The notes: a model not told the origin generated them from the letters alone. A stretch of 64,000 bases of DNA from JAGLQQ01 sp043806135 (GCA_043806135.1 JAZDHG010000098.1:1-64000), one strand, 5' to 3'. Numbered from the stretch's first letter, positions 42,030 to 51,002 are shown. Numbers and translations: made by a program.

Positions 42030-42117
42030 CAATATGTTATGAGCTTGCAAAGCTTCTAATCCTATGGTATACTTTGCTGTAATTTTTACTTACTTTTTAA
42101 AGTCCTTTAATTTTAAA
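42030..42117 (+). repeat. Duplicated promoter block, copy 1
   Basis: 88 bases identical to 43522-43609 except at 3 positions. It holds a complete promoter. The two copies flank the MntA/HepT pair. Confidence 0.8.
42045..42073 (+). promoter_or_regulatory. Promoter, shared type, upstream of mntA
   Basis: TTGCAA (42045-42050), a 17-base spacer and TATACT (42068-42073) with TG one base before. The distance to mntA is about 345 bases, longer than usual, so it may be a relic of the duplication rather than the working promoter of the toxin-antitoxin pair. Confidence 0.65.
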
Positions 42118-42417
42118 ATGATCACACAGATTTTAGAAAAATGATTACACCGATTAATAATAAATCAACGCGGTAACGCGTTAACGCATATTTGCATATA
42201 GCTGATAGCTCATGGCAAAAGCAAAAAAAGAGTAAAAAGTTTATGGTCAATGAGAAAAGCAAAAAAGCTCTAAGCTTTTATAGCTGAGTGCTCCCCTTTT
42301 AATCTCCATAACCCTATTAAATTTGCTTTTATTTTTTTCTTTTGCTATACTTATAATTAAATTAGACACGAAGTTATTTAATGCTGATTGGATATATAAT
42401 TTTAAAAAGGCAGAAAA

Positions 42418-42819
42418 ATGAGTATATTATTAAAAGAAGACATAATCAGGAAAGCAACGGATTTCTTTTTAAAAAGGCCGGAAGTTAAATTTGCTTATTT
42501 GTTTGGGTCTGTCGCTCTTGGAAAGAGCAATAAATTGAGTGATGTGGATATTGCTGTGTTTATTGACAATGATTATTTAAAAGAAAATAAATTTACTTAT
42601 GGATATAAAGCAGAGCTTATAACAGAGCTTATTAAAGTTCTAAGAACAAATAGCGTGGATTTAGTTATTTTAAACAGTGTCCCTGTTCTGCTTAAGCATA
42701 AGGTTTTGGTAGGAGGTAAATTGCTTGTTTGCCGTGATGATTCAGAAAGAATTAGATTCCAAGTGAAAAGCCTGAATGAATACAGTGATCTTAAATGTTT
42801 GTTTTTAACGCATAATTAG
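42418..42819 (+). CDS. mntA: MntA-type minimal nucleotidyltransferase antitoxin
   Basis: 133 residues of the MNT (minimal nucleotidyltransferase) family. The signature GSx10DxD is intact: G30-S31, then D42-V-D44 in L-S-D-V-D-I-A-V, which binds metal and ATP. In HepT/MntA systems this protein neutralises the HEPN RNase by adding AMP to its active-site Tyr. The partner gene follows after 11 bases, the expected pairing, here with the antitoxin gene first. The ribosome site AAGG (42407-42410) lies 7 bases before ATG. It is cytosolic, without a signal peptide. Its position between two copies of a repeated block suggests later insertion into this locus. The family call is firm; the antitoxin role comes from characterised relatives. 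Confidence 0.85.
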   Translation: MSILLKEDIIRKATDFFLKRPEVKFAYLFGSVALGKSNKLSDVDIAVFIDNDYLKENKFTYGYKAELITELIKVLRTNSVDLVILNSVPVLLKHKVLVGGKLLVCRDDSERIRFQVKSLNEYSDLKCLFLTHN

Positions 42820-42830
42820 AAGAGGCCGCA

Positions 42831-43250
42831 ATGGTTGACGCGCAAATATTGGTCGTAAAGCTTAAGGAATTAGAAAAATATATCGCTGAATTAGAAAAAT
42901 TAAAAACAACTTCCCTTGAAACGCTGTCAAAGGATTTAAACAAAATATGGTCACTTGAACATGGTTTGCAGTTATCGATTCAAATAATTATTGATATTGG
43001 CAATCATATTTTAGCTGATATGAAAGAAAGCAATATAGAAACTTATACTGATGTTATTGATCTGTTAGGTGTGAAAAAAGTAATTCCCGTTGATTTCGCG
43101 AAACGTATACGCGCAATGGTTGGGCTTAGGAATATTCTTGTTCATGAATATGTAGAAGTGGATTTAAAACAGCTTTATTCAGTATTGCGGAATAATTTAG
43201 ATGATTTTAAAGAATTCGTTAAATTAATTAGATGTTTTTTGAAGAAATAA
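42831..43250 (+). CDS. hepT: HepT-type HEPN ribonuclease toxin
   Basis: 139 residues, all helical, of the HEPN/DUF86 family. The RNase signature RX4HXY is present as R100-N-I-L-V-H105-E-Y107, where R and H are catalytic and Tyr is the residue AMPylated by the MntA partner. The preceding D-F-A-K-R-I-R-A-M-V-G-L segment is also typical of HepT. The ribosome site (AGAGG) lies a few bases before ATG. It is read in the same direction as mntA, 11 bases after its stop, so the two are translated from one message. It probably acts on RNA in the cytoplasm when the antitoxin is lost. No truncation was seen. Confidence 0.85.
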   Translation: MVDAQILVVKLKELEKYIAELEKLKTTSLETLSKDLNKIWSLEHGLQLSIQIIIDIGNHILADMKESNIETYTDVIDLLGVKKVIPVDFAKRIRAMVGLRNILVHEYVEVDLKQLYSVLRNNLDDFKEFVKLIRCFLKK

Positions 43251-43521
43251 TTGTTGCGTTAAATGTTAATTAAGTTTTTAGCTGTCCTATGAGCCATGAG
43301 CTAGAATCTGTCATCTTTTTTCCAACCTCCAAATTACAAACCAAGTTTCTTATTTCCCCTTGTGACCTTTTGACTTGTGTCTGATGACTTTATTTCTGTT
43401 TTTTCCACCATCCCCAAACCAACCACTTTTTCATTGCTTGCGACATGCAGCTTGCAGCTTCAGCCCAAATCGTTCAATTTTTCTCTAAACGCTAATCCCT
43501 AGGCTCTAAACGCTGTATTTA

Positions 43522-43609
43522 CAATATGTTATGAGCTTGCAAAGCTTCTAATCCTATGGTATACTTTGCTGTAATTTTTACATACTTTTTAAAGGCCTTT
43601 AATATTAAA
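43522..43609 (+). repeat. Duplicated promoter block, copy 2
   Basis: 88 bases matching 42030-42117 with 3 mismatches. Weaker similarity extends about 85 bases further upstream in both copies (CTTGCG-CAT, TTGCAGC, AAACGCTAATC). Confidence 0.8.
43537..43565 (+). promoter_or_regulatory. Promoter of the 1989-residue gene
   Basis: TTGCAA (43537-43542), 17 bases, TATACT (43560-43565), with TG one base before the -10. The ATG follows about 100 bases later, a normal distance. Confidence 0.78.
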
Positions 43610-43664
43610 TAATAAAATTATTTTACGAAAACGTGCAAACTCGATAACGTGAAAGGAATATGTC

Positions 43665-46600
43665 ATGAACAATTTACTTTCCAAATCCTGGTTTCGCTTT
43701 ATTTCCATTATACTTATCCAGTCATTTTTAATATTAGATATTGCCTGGGCAGGAGGCACAGAACTTAATCTTAAGAAAAATTCCGATACGCTTTCCGCCC
43801 CGGTTGAAATCTCCCAGCAGATGTTTAATACAAGTTTTGGGAAACTTTATGAGATGAACGTTCCTAAGGCGGCTAAGAATTTATCTGTTGGAATAGAAGA
43901 AAAAAAATCAAAATGGTCATTATCACAAATATGGCAATCTTTTAAGAAAAGTTTAAAAAATAATCTGAGTTTGTTGCATCAGGCTTTTTCAATGGACAAA
44001 AAATCTGATGATGACAATGATTTTACGTCAGGCCTTAGATCTATCTTAATCCTGGCAATGCTAACCCCCGCTCTTATTGCTTTAAGCTCAAGTCTTGGCT
44101 GGACAGGAGATAAAAATTTAATAGAAAGTACAAATGGGCTTATTTCTTATATCCCATTTAAAGAAATAAAAGATAGCACATATGCTTTCTATTACAACCT
44201 TTCCATACAGGGGCAAGTGGTTTTGTTTTATACAATTCTGCCGGTAATGCTCGGTCTTGTTATTGCTGGAGTTAAGGGTGTATTCGATAGTATAAGTAAT
44301 AGAAATATTAAAAAAGCTGATCGCTCAAAACTACAATCATTTATGATTCCTCTTATACTCTCTCCCGCACTTATTGCCTTAAGTTCCAGTCTTAGCTGGG
44401 CAGGGGAGGGCACATCAATAGATGGCTCAATAATAGGCGGGGTGTTGGGTACATTGGCCCTTGCTGTAGGTATCGGGGCGGTGAAGTTCAGGAAAAATAT
44501 ACGCCTTGGTTTAAAGAAGTCATCAAATAAAATTACAGATAAAACTGCCAATGTGTTGACGCCAATTTTACAGAAAGTTGTGAAGTCAAAATATTTCTGG
44601 GCGGGTCTTGTTGGGCTTTCGGTTTTTGTGAATGGGGGGGGTGTTCCAATGAATGTTGCTGTAATAGCAACTGTGATATCAGTTTCAGCAGCAATTTCGA
44701 TTTTGTTTACAACTAAAATATCCCGTTCAACTAAAAAATTACTTACTCTATTATTGTCAGTGGTTATTTTTACTATTATGGGGTGTTCTCTTCATGAAAC
44801 TAAAGTTACGAGCAGAAGCTTAACCGAATATCAAAATGTTGGTGATAATAAAGATACATTTTCAAAAATAAGTAAAGAAAAAATGAGCTTTAAACAATTG
44901 GTTGCTATTTTAGAAAACGAAAATGAGCAGGAAGAAAATAGAATTAAAGCAGCTTTAATGTTAAGTGACTTTAAACATAAAAAATTAGAGGATATACTCA
45001 TAAAACAATTATATGCAACTAAAAAAGTTGATATAAACTTTGAATCAGGGCGAGAAATTGGTTATATCCGTAGTTTTCATTATGATAAACTAGATGCTAA
45101 TAAATTGCAAGCAACAGCTGCTTGGATATTGGGGGAAAGGAAGAGTGAAAAAGCTGTTGAGAACCTGATACTTTTATCTGAATCAGGAGATAACTATGAT
45201 CATTATCCTAAATTGAATAACTATATTTCTGCTTACTGGCCTCAATATACGGATTTGATTGATTCCCGCTTAAATCTTCAAATTAATAGTATTATTGCTT
45301 TGGGAAAGATAGGCAACAAAAAAGCAGAGAAGTATTTAAAAACAAGGATGCTAAATAATAATAATTGGCAAGTAGATTACGCGGTGTTATCTGCGCTATC
45401 TGAATTGGGAGATGAGAAAGCAATATTTTATGAGAAAATTTTTCGAAGTGATATTAGTTTTGTAGATAGAATAAGCAATGTTGCTAAACAAATAATCCGT
45501 GAATACCAGGAAAAGGGATTAGAAAGTCGTGTTAGAGAATATCTGATCGAAGTTTTTGTGGCAAATTCTAAATGGATAAATAATAGCTTGTATTCTAATC
45601 TTCGCTATCAAATGACGGCAGGTGTCTTGCTAAAGTTTTTAGGCGGAGATGATGTTGATAGAATCTTTGCTGAATTTTCGAATAACATAGGGTCGAGAAG
45701 TATTGGTTATGATTTAAAAGTATTCTATGATCGTCTATTATCAAAGCATGATGATTATTTCGTTGATTCTTTAGATGTAAGACAATTAATTGATAATTTA
45801 AGTTTTACAGATCGAGTAGTGCTATTAACTCGATTAGAGAAGTTATTTGCTCTTAATGAAGAAGTAAAGCGAACAAATCAATGGTTTCTATTACGAAGGA
45901 ATGAAATGAAGCCTTCAATAAGGGATAGGGTGGGCAGAGAAATCCCAAAACTAAAAGAGTTTATTATTAAAGAAATTTCTTCTATTGATGGTTTCGAAGA
46001 AATTGTAAAAGAAATGTGCTTTCTTAGGGGGCAAGGTGCTCTTTTTAGAGAAATAAAAGAGAAACTAAAACAATTTGAATATAAAGATGATAATAGTTCA
46101 AAGGAAAGATCGAATATCAGCAAGATTATAATAGCAGTTTTAGCTTCTCCCGTTCTTGTTGCCTTAAACTCAGGTATTGGCTGGGCGGGGGACGGGGGGC
46201 AACAGACGGCAGCGGGATTTAGTAGCCTTTTGAATGGGCAAACGGCACTGGGGATTTTGTTGGCTGCAGCTGCGTTAATAAGTTTAGACTTTGTATTTTA
46301 TCGTCACTTTTCAACTAAGATTAAACAATGGGTTTCAAATATTAAGAGCAAGCTAAAAGATGATAATACTTCAAGTTATAAAGTAATATCCCCCTCTGAA
46401 CATGGAAAAAGCAGGCTTTCTGAAAGTCGTGATGAGGCTCAGAAGATCATTTCGTTTTTAGCCCCACAGGATCAACTGCCTGAAAAAGTAAACGCACTAC
46501 TGGCGTTTGGTAATGAAGATCTCGAGACGCCTATCCGGGCGGCCAAAGTATATTTTGATACAAAGCCTGAGGTTGTTGTTTTTGCCGGTGGTATTGGTCA

Positions 46601-49600
46601 TTCTACACAAAATCTTTGGGAAATAGGCAGCGAATATTTAGGCGTAGATCTGGAAACATTGAAAGGCTTAAGCGAGGCAGAAATTTTTGCCTGGATTTTT
46701 AAGGAAGAATTGAAAAAACTTGGCATGCCTGCCGAGGAAATAGGCAAAATAAAAATATTATTGGATACAACCTCACGCAATTCTCAGGAAAATGCCAGAA
46801 ACAGCTTAAAACTGCTTTATAATAACGGATTTCTAGCAGGCCAGATGAGTATTATTCTTATGCAAAAGCCATTGCTGCAAATAAGAGCAGGCGCGAACTT
46901 AAGAAGAGAAATTAAGACCATGGAAACAGAGCTTGGGGAGAAATTTTCAATACAATGCTTTAATCATGCACCATATGTGCCGGATATAAGCTTGATGCAA
47001 GATGCAGAATTAGAAGAAATCACAAATGATGCCTTGGGTGAGATTGAAAGGCTGAAGATGTACCCTGCTCTGCGTTTTAATTTCATTGATACAATTGAAA
47101 TTCCAGAAAATGTAAACAAAGCGTATTATGAACTTAAAAAAAATCTTTACCCGGACCGATCTATTGAATCTGAGGGAAAACTTGTTGCCGGGTTAATTAA
47201 GGAACAGGATAGAACAAGGACTGATATAGATAGGCCTATCCAGGTTGAGTCAGGAGAATATAAAGCAGGTTCGTCTTTTATTAACTTTGCGACTGAACGT
47301 TATCAGGGATCCTTATATTTGATTGAAGGAAGCGCTAATGCACAGATAAAAGGTGAAGAGGGAATTATTCAAACCATAGAATTGGGTAAAGGAGATATTA
47401 TTAATCTGTTTGTTAACTCTGATATTGTTTTTACAGAGGATTCTAAATTTTATATTTTTAGGCAGACCGATGCTTCTCAAACTTCAGTAGATCATAAAGA
47501 AAAACTTGATGGTGAGGTAACCATTGATTCACGCAATGTTATCGAAAAAGATAGGAATATAATTGCTGACGTTTACAGAGATGCGCGAGGTGACTTAATA
47601 GCTACTGTTCATAGAATTGATATGGCTTCGCCGGCAAAAATGGTGATGACTACGCCGCGCAGCGCTGCTATTGGTATTGGTGTAAAAACAGCTATTGGAG
47701 ATGAAGCTGCTCATCGTCATGAATTAGACGGAAAAAGCAAGATAGAGATTGCACTTTGCCGAATGGGGTCTCTGACTGCCTATGTTGGGAATAAAGAGGG
47801 TAAAGATGTTAATGAAGTCGATGTTAAACAGAATGAGCTGTTAATTCTTTATCCAGACAGTACTCATGGATTTGAATTCAATAACGCTAAAATGGCAATT
47901 ATTATCCAGGATCCCGGACGCGGGATTGACAAGGTTGATGCTAAACTTGAAAAAACAACTGAAATAACGCTTGGTGCAGCGGAAAAACTTAAGACAGAGC
48001 CGGAATCGGTAATTACGGAAGCTATTAAACTTCAGGAACAGGATAAACAGGAAGAGGCAATGGCTCTTATCCTTAACTCTTTGCTGGACAAGAACCTTAA
48101 TCCAGCGGATTATGCGTCTTTTTACCAGGTTTTTGATAAAGAAAGCGGCGATTTTATCGGATATATGCTTGACGGCAAAGTATATATCAGAGGGGTAGGG
48201 TATGAATATAAAGAGTTACTTAATGGCGGGTATAATCCTCTTAAACATGTGCTTCGTGCCATTTCTGATTTATCTTTTGAAGAAATTATTTCGCTGCCAT
48301 ATGCAGGCAGCTCTTTTAACAAGAATGGGAGGTTGATCGGCACGGTTATTAAAGCAGATGATTCGAGGGCACAGAACGGGCCGTATTTGTATACAGCCCA
48401 GGAAAATCCTTTAAGAGTCAGGAGTTTTCACGCCGCAAAAGGAACAAAAAGCGAAAAGTATCTGCTATCGCCGGTCTCTGAACCTAATCCGTTTGGCAAC
48501 AGGCCGAGACAGGAAGTATGGCATGTGTTAAAGGGAAAAATCAGGTGTGTGTTCTATACCAAAGACAATGAGTATATAGGCGAACAGGTCATGTCTAAAG
48601 GCGACACTGCTTTGTTTTCAGAAGCTCATCAGGTGTTTTTTGAAGAAGATTCTATAGTCCTTGAAATAAGGCAAGGCCCGTGCTCTGCTGATGAGTCGGA
48701 TAGGCAGATTCTGGATGATGTTGATAATGCTGTTTCAGGATATATAGAAAATGCCGCAGACCTTTCGTTCACCGCATTCAAAAAGGAAAACAGGTTAGTT
48801 GGAGCAGTAGTCAAAGCAAATCATGTGCCTTTTGACAAGCTGCAAAAATTCTCCGCAATGCCTGATCCTATCCAATTTAACAGCTTTTACAAGGATAAAG
48901 GCATGAGGGGAACAAAACTTTATCACCCTCCTGTACAGGGTGAAAGTCCCTTCAAGGACCAGCCGAGACAGGAAGTGTTATTTATCCTCAAAGGTAAGGT
49001 AAGGGTTAAATTTTCTACTGTGGAAAATATCGATGTGGCAGAGGAAATATTAGAGGCCGGGGATGCTGTTTTGTTTACAGAGGGACATGTGGTTGAGTTC
49101 CTGGAAGATACGGTTTTTTTAGAAGCTAAACAAGGACCGTATCCGTCTTCAGGCAATAAAGATGATGATCAGATTGTATTAAATGAAAACATTGCTCCGG
49201 AAAATACAAAATTCGGAAAGCTGGGAATTAATTTTGAACATATTACAAAAACAGCACAACTTAACCCTGAGCTGCCGCTTTTTGACTTGATTCTTCAAGA
49301 TAGTAATTCTCTGGATCCAACCCTGAAGGGAAAAGTTGACCAGTTACAACAGATGGCAACAGCGTTCTTTATTAAAGGGGAATTTGATAAAGTAATAGAA
49401 ACTATTCAAGAAATAATCAAGATATATCCAAATAGTTTTGAAGTGATGCGGCTAATAATGGACGGAGTGAAAGAACATAAAGCATTAGCTTCACGCGAAC
49501 CTGAGATGAAGCTTTTTATTGAATCTAAAGGGACTGTTCTTGAACTGACCGGGGATGAAATGCCGTTAAAAGATGCTGTAGGAGCCATTGAAGCAGGTAT

Positions 49601-49634
49601 GAGAGCCGGACAGTTTTTGATGCAGGCGATATAA
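43665..49634 (+). CDS. Exported 1989-residue protein with HEAT-like repeats, DUF218 and four cupin domains
   Basis: Signal peptide of about 31 residues ending L-D-I-A-W-A-G-G, followed by N-S-D-T-L-S-A-P. Residues 31-400 hold further hydrophobic segments, two of them signal-like (T-P-A-L-I-A-L-S-S-S-L-G-W-T-G and S-P-A-L-I-A-L-S-S-S-L-S-W-A-G), and one lipobox-like end (I-M-G-C374). About 410-700 are HEAT-like helical repeats. A third signal-like segment ends W-A-G-D-G-G near 843. About 925-1120 match DUF218 (YdcF/ElyC type: A-G-G-I-G, then S-R-N-S-Q-E-N-A); relatives act in envelope polysaccharide metabolism. Four cupin beta-barrels follow at about 1175-1270, 1325-1420, 1555-1672 and 1700-1828; the last two are repeats of each other sharing R-P/Q-P-R-Q-E-V. 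A short helical tail ends F-L-M-Q-A-I. It is probably located in the envelope. AAAGGA lies 7 bases before ATG. Confidence 0.8.
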   Translation: MNNLLSKSWFRFISIILIQSFLILDIAWAGGTELNLKKNSDTLSAPVEISQQMFNTSFGKLYEMNVPKAAKNLSVGIEEKKSKWSLSQIWQSFKKSLKNNLSLLHQAFSMDKKSDDDNDFTSGLRSILILAMLTPALIALSSSLGWTGDKNLIESTNGLISYIPFKEIKDSTYAFYYNLSIQGQVVLFYTILPVMLGLVIAGVKGVFDSISNRNIKKADRSKLQSFMIPLILSPALIALSSSLSWAGEGTSIDGSIIGGVLGTLALAVGIGAVKFRKNIRLGLKKSSNKITDKTANVLTPILQKVVKSKYFWAGLVGLSVFVNGGGVPMNVAVIATVISVSAAISILFTTKISRSTKKLLTLLLSVVIFTIMGCSLHETKVTSRSLTEYQNVGDNKDTFSKISKEKMSFKQLVAILENENEQEENRIKAALMLSDFKHKKLEDILIKQLYATKKVDINFESGREIGYIRSFHYDKLDANKLQATAAWILGERKSEKAVENLILLSESGDNYDHYPKLNNYISAYWPQYTDLIDSRLNLQINSIIALGKIGNKKAEKYLKTRMLNNNNWQVDYAVLSALSELGDEKAIFYEKIFRSDISFVDRISNVAKQIIREYQEKGLESRVREYLIEVFVANSKWINNSLYSNLRYQMTAGVLLKFLGGDDVDRIFAEFSNNIGSRSIGYDLKVFYDRLLSKHDDYFVDSLDVRQLIDNLSFTDRVVLLTRLEKLFALNEEVKRTNQWFLLRRNEMKPSIRDRVGREIPKLKEFIIKEISSIDGFEEIVKEMCFLRGQGALFREIKEKLKQFEYKDDNSSKERSNISKIIIAVLASPVLVALNSGIGWAGDGGQQTAAGFSSLLNGQTALGILLAAAALISLDFVFYRHFSTKIKQWVSNIKSKLKDDNTSSYKVISPSEHGKSRLSESRDEAQKIISFLAPQDQLPEKVNALLAFGNEDLETPIRAAKVYFDTKPEVVVFAGGIGHSTQNLWEIGSEYLGVDLETLKGLSEAEIFAWIFKEELKKLGMPAEEIGKIKILLDTTSRNSQENARNSLKLLYNNGFLAGQMSIILMQKPLLQIRAGANLRREIKTMETELGEKFSIQCFNHAPYVPDISLMQDAELEEITNDALGEIERLKMYPALRFNFIDTIEIPENVNKAYYELKKNLYPDRSIESEGKLVAGLIKEQDRTRTDIDRPIQVESGEYKAGSSFINFATERYQGSLYLIEGSANAQIKGEEGIIQTIELGKGDIINLFVNSDIVFTEDSKFYIFRQTDASQTSVDHKEKLDGEVTIDSRNVIEKDRNIIADVYRDARGDLIATVHRIDMASPAKMVMTTPRSAAIGIGVKTAIGDEAAHRHELDGKSKIEIALCRMGSLTAYVGNKEGKDVNEVDVKQNELLILYPDSTHGFEFNNAKMAIIIQDPGRGIDKVDAKLEKTTEITLGAAEKLKTEPESVITEAIKLQEQDKQEEAMALILNSLLDKNLNPADYASFYQVFDKESGDFIGYMLDGKVYIRGVGYEYKELLNGGYNPLKHVLRAISDLSFEEIISLPYAGSSFNKNGRLIGTVIKADDSRAQNGPYLYTAQENPLRVRSFHAAKGTKSEKYLLSPVSEPNPFGNRPRQEVWHVLKGKIRCVFYTKDNEYIGEQVMSKGDTALFSEAHQVFFEEDSIVLEIRQGPCSADESDRQILDDVDNAVSGYIENAADLSFTAFKKENRLVGAVVKANHVPFDKLQKFSAMPDPIQFNSFYKDKGMRGTKLYHPPVQGESPFKDQPRQEVLFILKGKVRVKFSTVENIDVAEEILEAGDAVLFTEGHVVEFLEDTVFLEAKQGPYPSSGNKDDDQIVLNENIAPENTKFGKLGINFEHITKTAQLNPELPLFDLILQDSNSLDPTLKGKVDQLQQMATAFFIKGEFDKVIETIQEIIKIYPNSFEVMRLIMDGVKEHKALASREPEMKLFIESKGTVLELTGDEMPLKDAVGAIEAGMRAGQFLMQAI
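44037..46195 (+). repeat. Three internal signal-peptide-like repeats in the 1989-residue protein
   Basis: The encoded segments at about 44037-44112, 44328-44410 and 46123-46195 share [hydrophobic]-P-A-L-I-A-L-S-S-S-L-x-W-A/T-G-D/E (the third has S-P-V-L-V-A-L-N-S-G-I-G-W-A-G-D). Each ends like the true N-terminal signal peptide of this family (D-I-A-W-A-G-G) and could be a signal-peptidase site or a membrane helix. Confidence 0.7.
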
Positions 49635-50129
49635 AGACACAGATTGACACAGATAGACAAAAACCGTGCAGATGAACACTGATAACTACTGAGGGATGAG
49701 GGACGCAATAAAAATTATTAGCTATGAACGACTAGTTATGAGTTATTAGTTACGAATTATAAGTTATTTGTATTATTTGGGAGATATGTTTACAATGAAA
49801 GATGTTATCAGTTGGTGGCTGAAAAAACTATTTTTACTCATTCTCGACAGACATCCATGTCTGTCTGCGAGGGCAAAACCTGCTTTTACACATCCATGTA
49901 TCAGCAGTCTTTGAATCCGCAAAAATAGTTATTTCCATCCAAATACTGTCAACACCAAGTTACAATAATACAAGTTATTTGTGAAAAATAAAAGCAAAGG
50001 AAGAGCTGGTCAATAGTCCATAGTCGATGGTTAATGGGAAAAGAAGTTTCCTGTTACCGGTTGCCGGTTATGCTGCGGAAAAGAATAGAGTCTAAAAGTG
50101 AAAAATAGTTGGAAAACACAAGGGAATAA
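49635..50129. other. 495-base gap with word repeats and a hairpin
   Basis: ACACAGAT-type words near 49637-49660, AGTTATTAGTTACGAATTAT-like words near 49740, and a hairpin GACAGACAT (49846-49854)/ATGTCTGTC (49857-49865), with ACATCCATGT repeated near 49885. TCAATAGTCCATAGTCGATGG-type words follow near 50010. No promoter of the shared type is present. AGGGA at 50121-50125 is the ribosome site of the next gene. Confidence 0.5.
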
Positions 50130-51002
50130 ATGGAAAAAAATTTGATTTTAAAGACGATATTGATTTTGCTGATGAATAGTTTTTTATTGCTTGATATCGC
50201 TTGGGCAGGGGGTGTTAATTTGTCTGTGTCTGAAAATTCGGATACCCTTGCTGCCCCTATACAGATAAATAAAACTTCATTTTTCAATACAGCCTATACC
50301 ATCAATGTAAAACCCCAAATACTTACGAGTGAAAAAGGAGAGATGCCTGCTGAACTTGCCAAATTGCTTCCCAGAAGGAAGGTGGATAGATGGGTTTGGA
50401 ATGATGAATTAAATATGTATATAGGTATTTATGCTAAAGACAATACGGAAGAAAAAAAGAAGAATTTGGAATTGTCCGGCCCAGAAGAACAAACATCTGC
50501 TCAACTAATTGAAAAACGCCGTATTCCTATATTTGAATCAAAAAGGGATGTAATTCTTTGCATAGGATTATTGGCGACGTTTTATGTCGCGGTTATGGTC
50601 CCGCTGATAGCGGGGGTTTGGAATCGTGTCTATGACATCTTCCCGAGAATGTTTATGTCGTATTCCATATGTATGGGTGGGGCTATTGCCATAGCTGCTA
50701 TAGTTTCTGCGTTAATAATCCCTAATTTACTGCCTTGGCAAAAAATCGGGTTGGCTTTAAGTGAAATATTTAAATCTTCATCTACAGAGCCAGAACCGAT
50801 AGTTAGCAACAAAAAAGATCAGTATTTGCTGAATAGTCAGAATTTAGACAGCTTGCCGGGAAATCTATATCAAGAGCCTGTACAGGCTGGAAAAACACCT
50901 GAGCCTATAGCCTTTAGCGAAGCGGTGAAAAGCCTTGATAAGGGGTTGTTAGAGAATAACCTTCTTTTATTTAATCTTAAACTTATTGCTGCTTCTTTAT
51001 AA
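50130..51002 (+). CDS. Small relative of the 1989-residue protein's N-terminus, membrane protein
   Basis: 290 residues. The first 45 are the same module as in the upstream 1989-residue protein: a hydrophobic start, L-L-D-I-A-W-A-G-G, then E-N-S-D-T-L-A-A-P and a -I-x-I-x(3)-F segment. The middle is charged, and two strong membrane helices lie at about 140-162 and 176-199, followed by a polar tail ending L-I-A-A-S-L (not Q-A-I). No enzyme domain was recognised. It may be a degraded or minimal member of the exported family, or a membrane partner of the larger protein. AGGGA lies 4 bases before ATG. The 495-base gap upstream shows no shared-type promoter, so its transcription is unclear. Confidence 0.65.
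   Translation: MEKNLILKTILILLMNSFLLLDIAWAGGVNLSVSENSDTLAAPIQINKTSFFNTAYTINVKPQILTSEKGEMPAELAKLLPRRKVDRWVWNDELNMYIGIYAKDNTEEKKKNLELSGPEEQTSAQLIEKRRIPIFESKRDVILCIGLLATFYVAVMVPLIAGVWNRVYDIFPRMFMSYSICMGGAIAIAAIVSALIIPNLLPWQKIGLALSEIFKSSSTEPEPIVSNKKDQYLLNSQNLDSLPGNLYQEPVQAGKTPEPIAFSEAVKSLDKGLLENNLLLFNLKLIAASL

Larger units (their letters stand above)
41598..42417. other. 820-base gap with promoter block and decayed-looking AT-rich DNA
   Basis: No convincing ORF. From about 41940 it is a duplicate of the DNA before the 43.7 kb gene (strong over 42030-42117, weaker before). It also contains an ACACAGATT-type word near 42124, a tandem AACGCG word (42167-42187) and AGCTGATAGCT-like words near 42197. 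The first 340 bases show nothing recognisable. Confidence 0.55.
43251..43664. other. 414-base gap with promoter and leader of the 1989-residue gene
   Basis: The first 180 bases hold AGCCATGAGCTAGAA-like words and nothing else recognised. From about 43435 the DNA is a partial duplicate of 41940-42117. After the promoter a leader of about 95 bases leads to AAAGGA (43652-43657) and ATG 43665. Confidence 0.6.

Noticed and set aside
49795..49914. 39-codon ORF with GGGAG upstream
   Set aside because: It is built largely from the ACATCCATGT repeat words of the gap and resembles translated intergenic repeat more than a gene.
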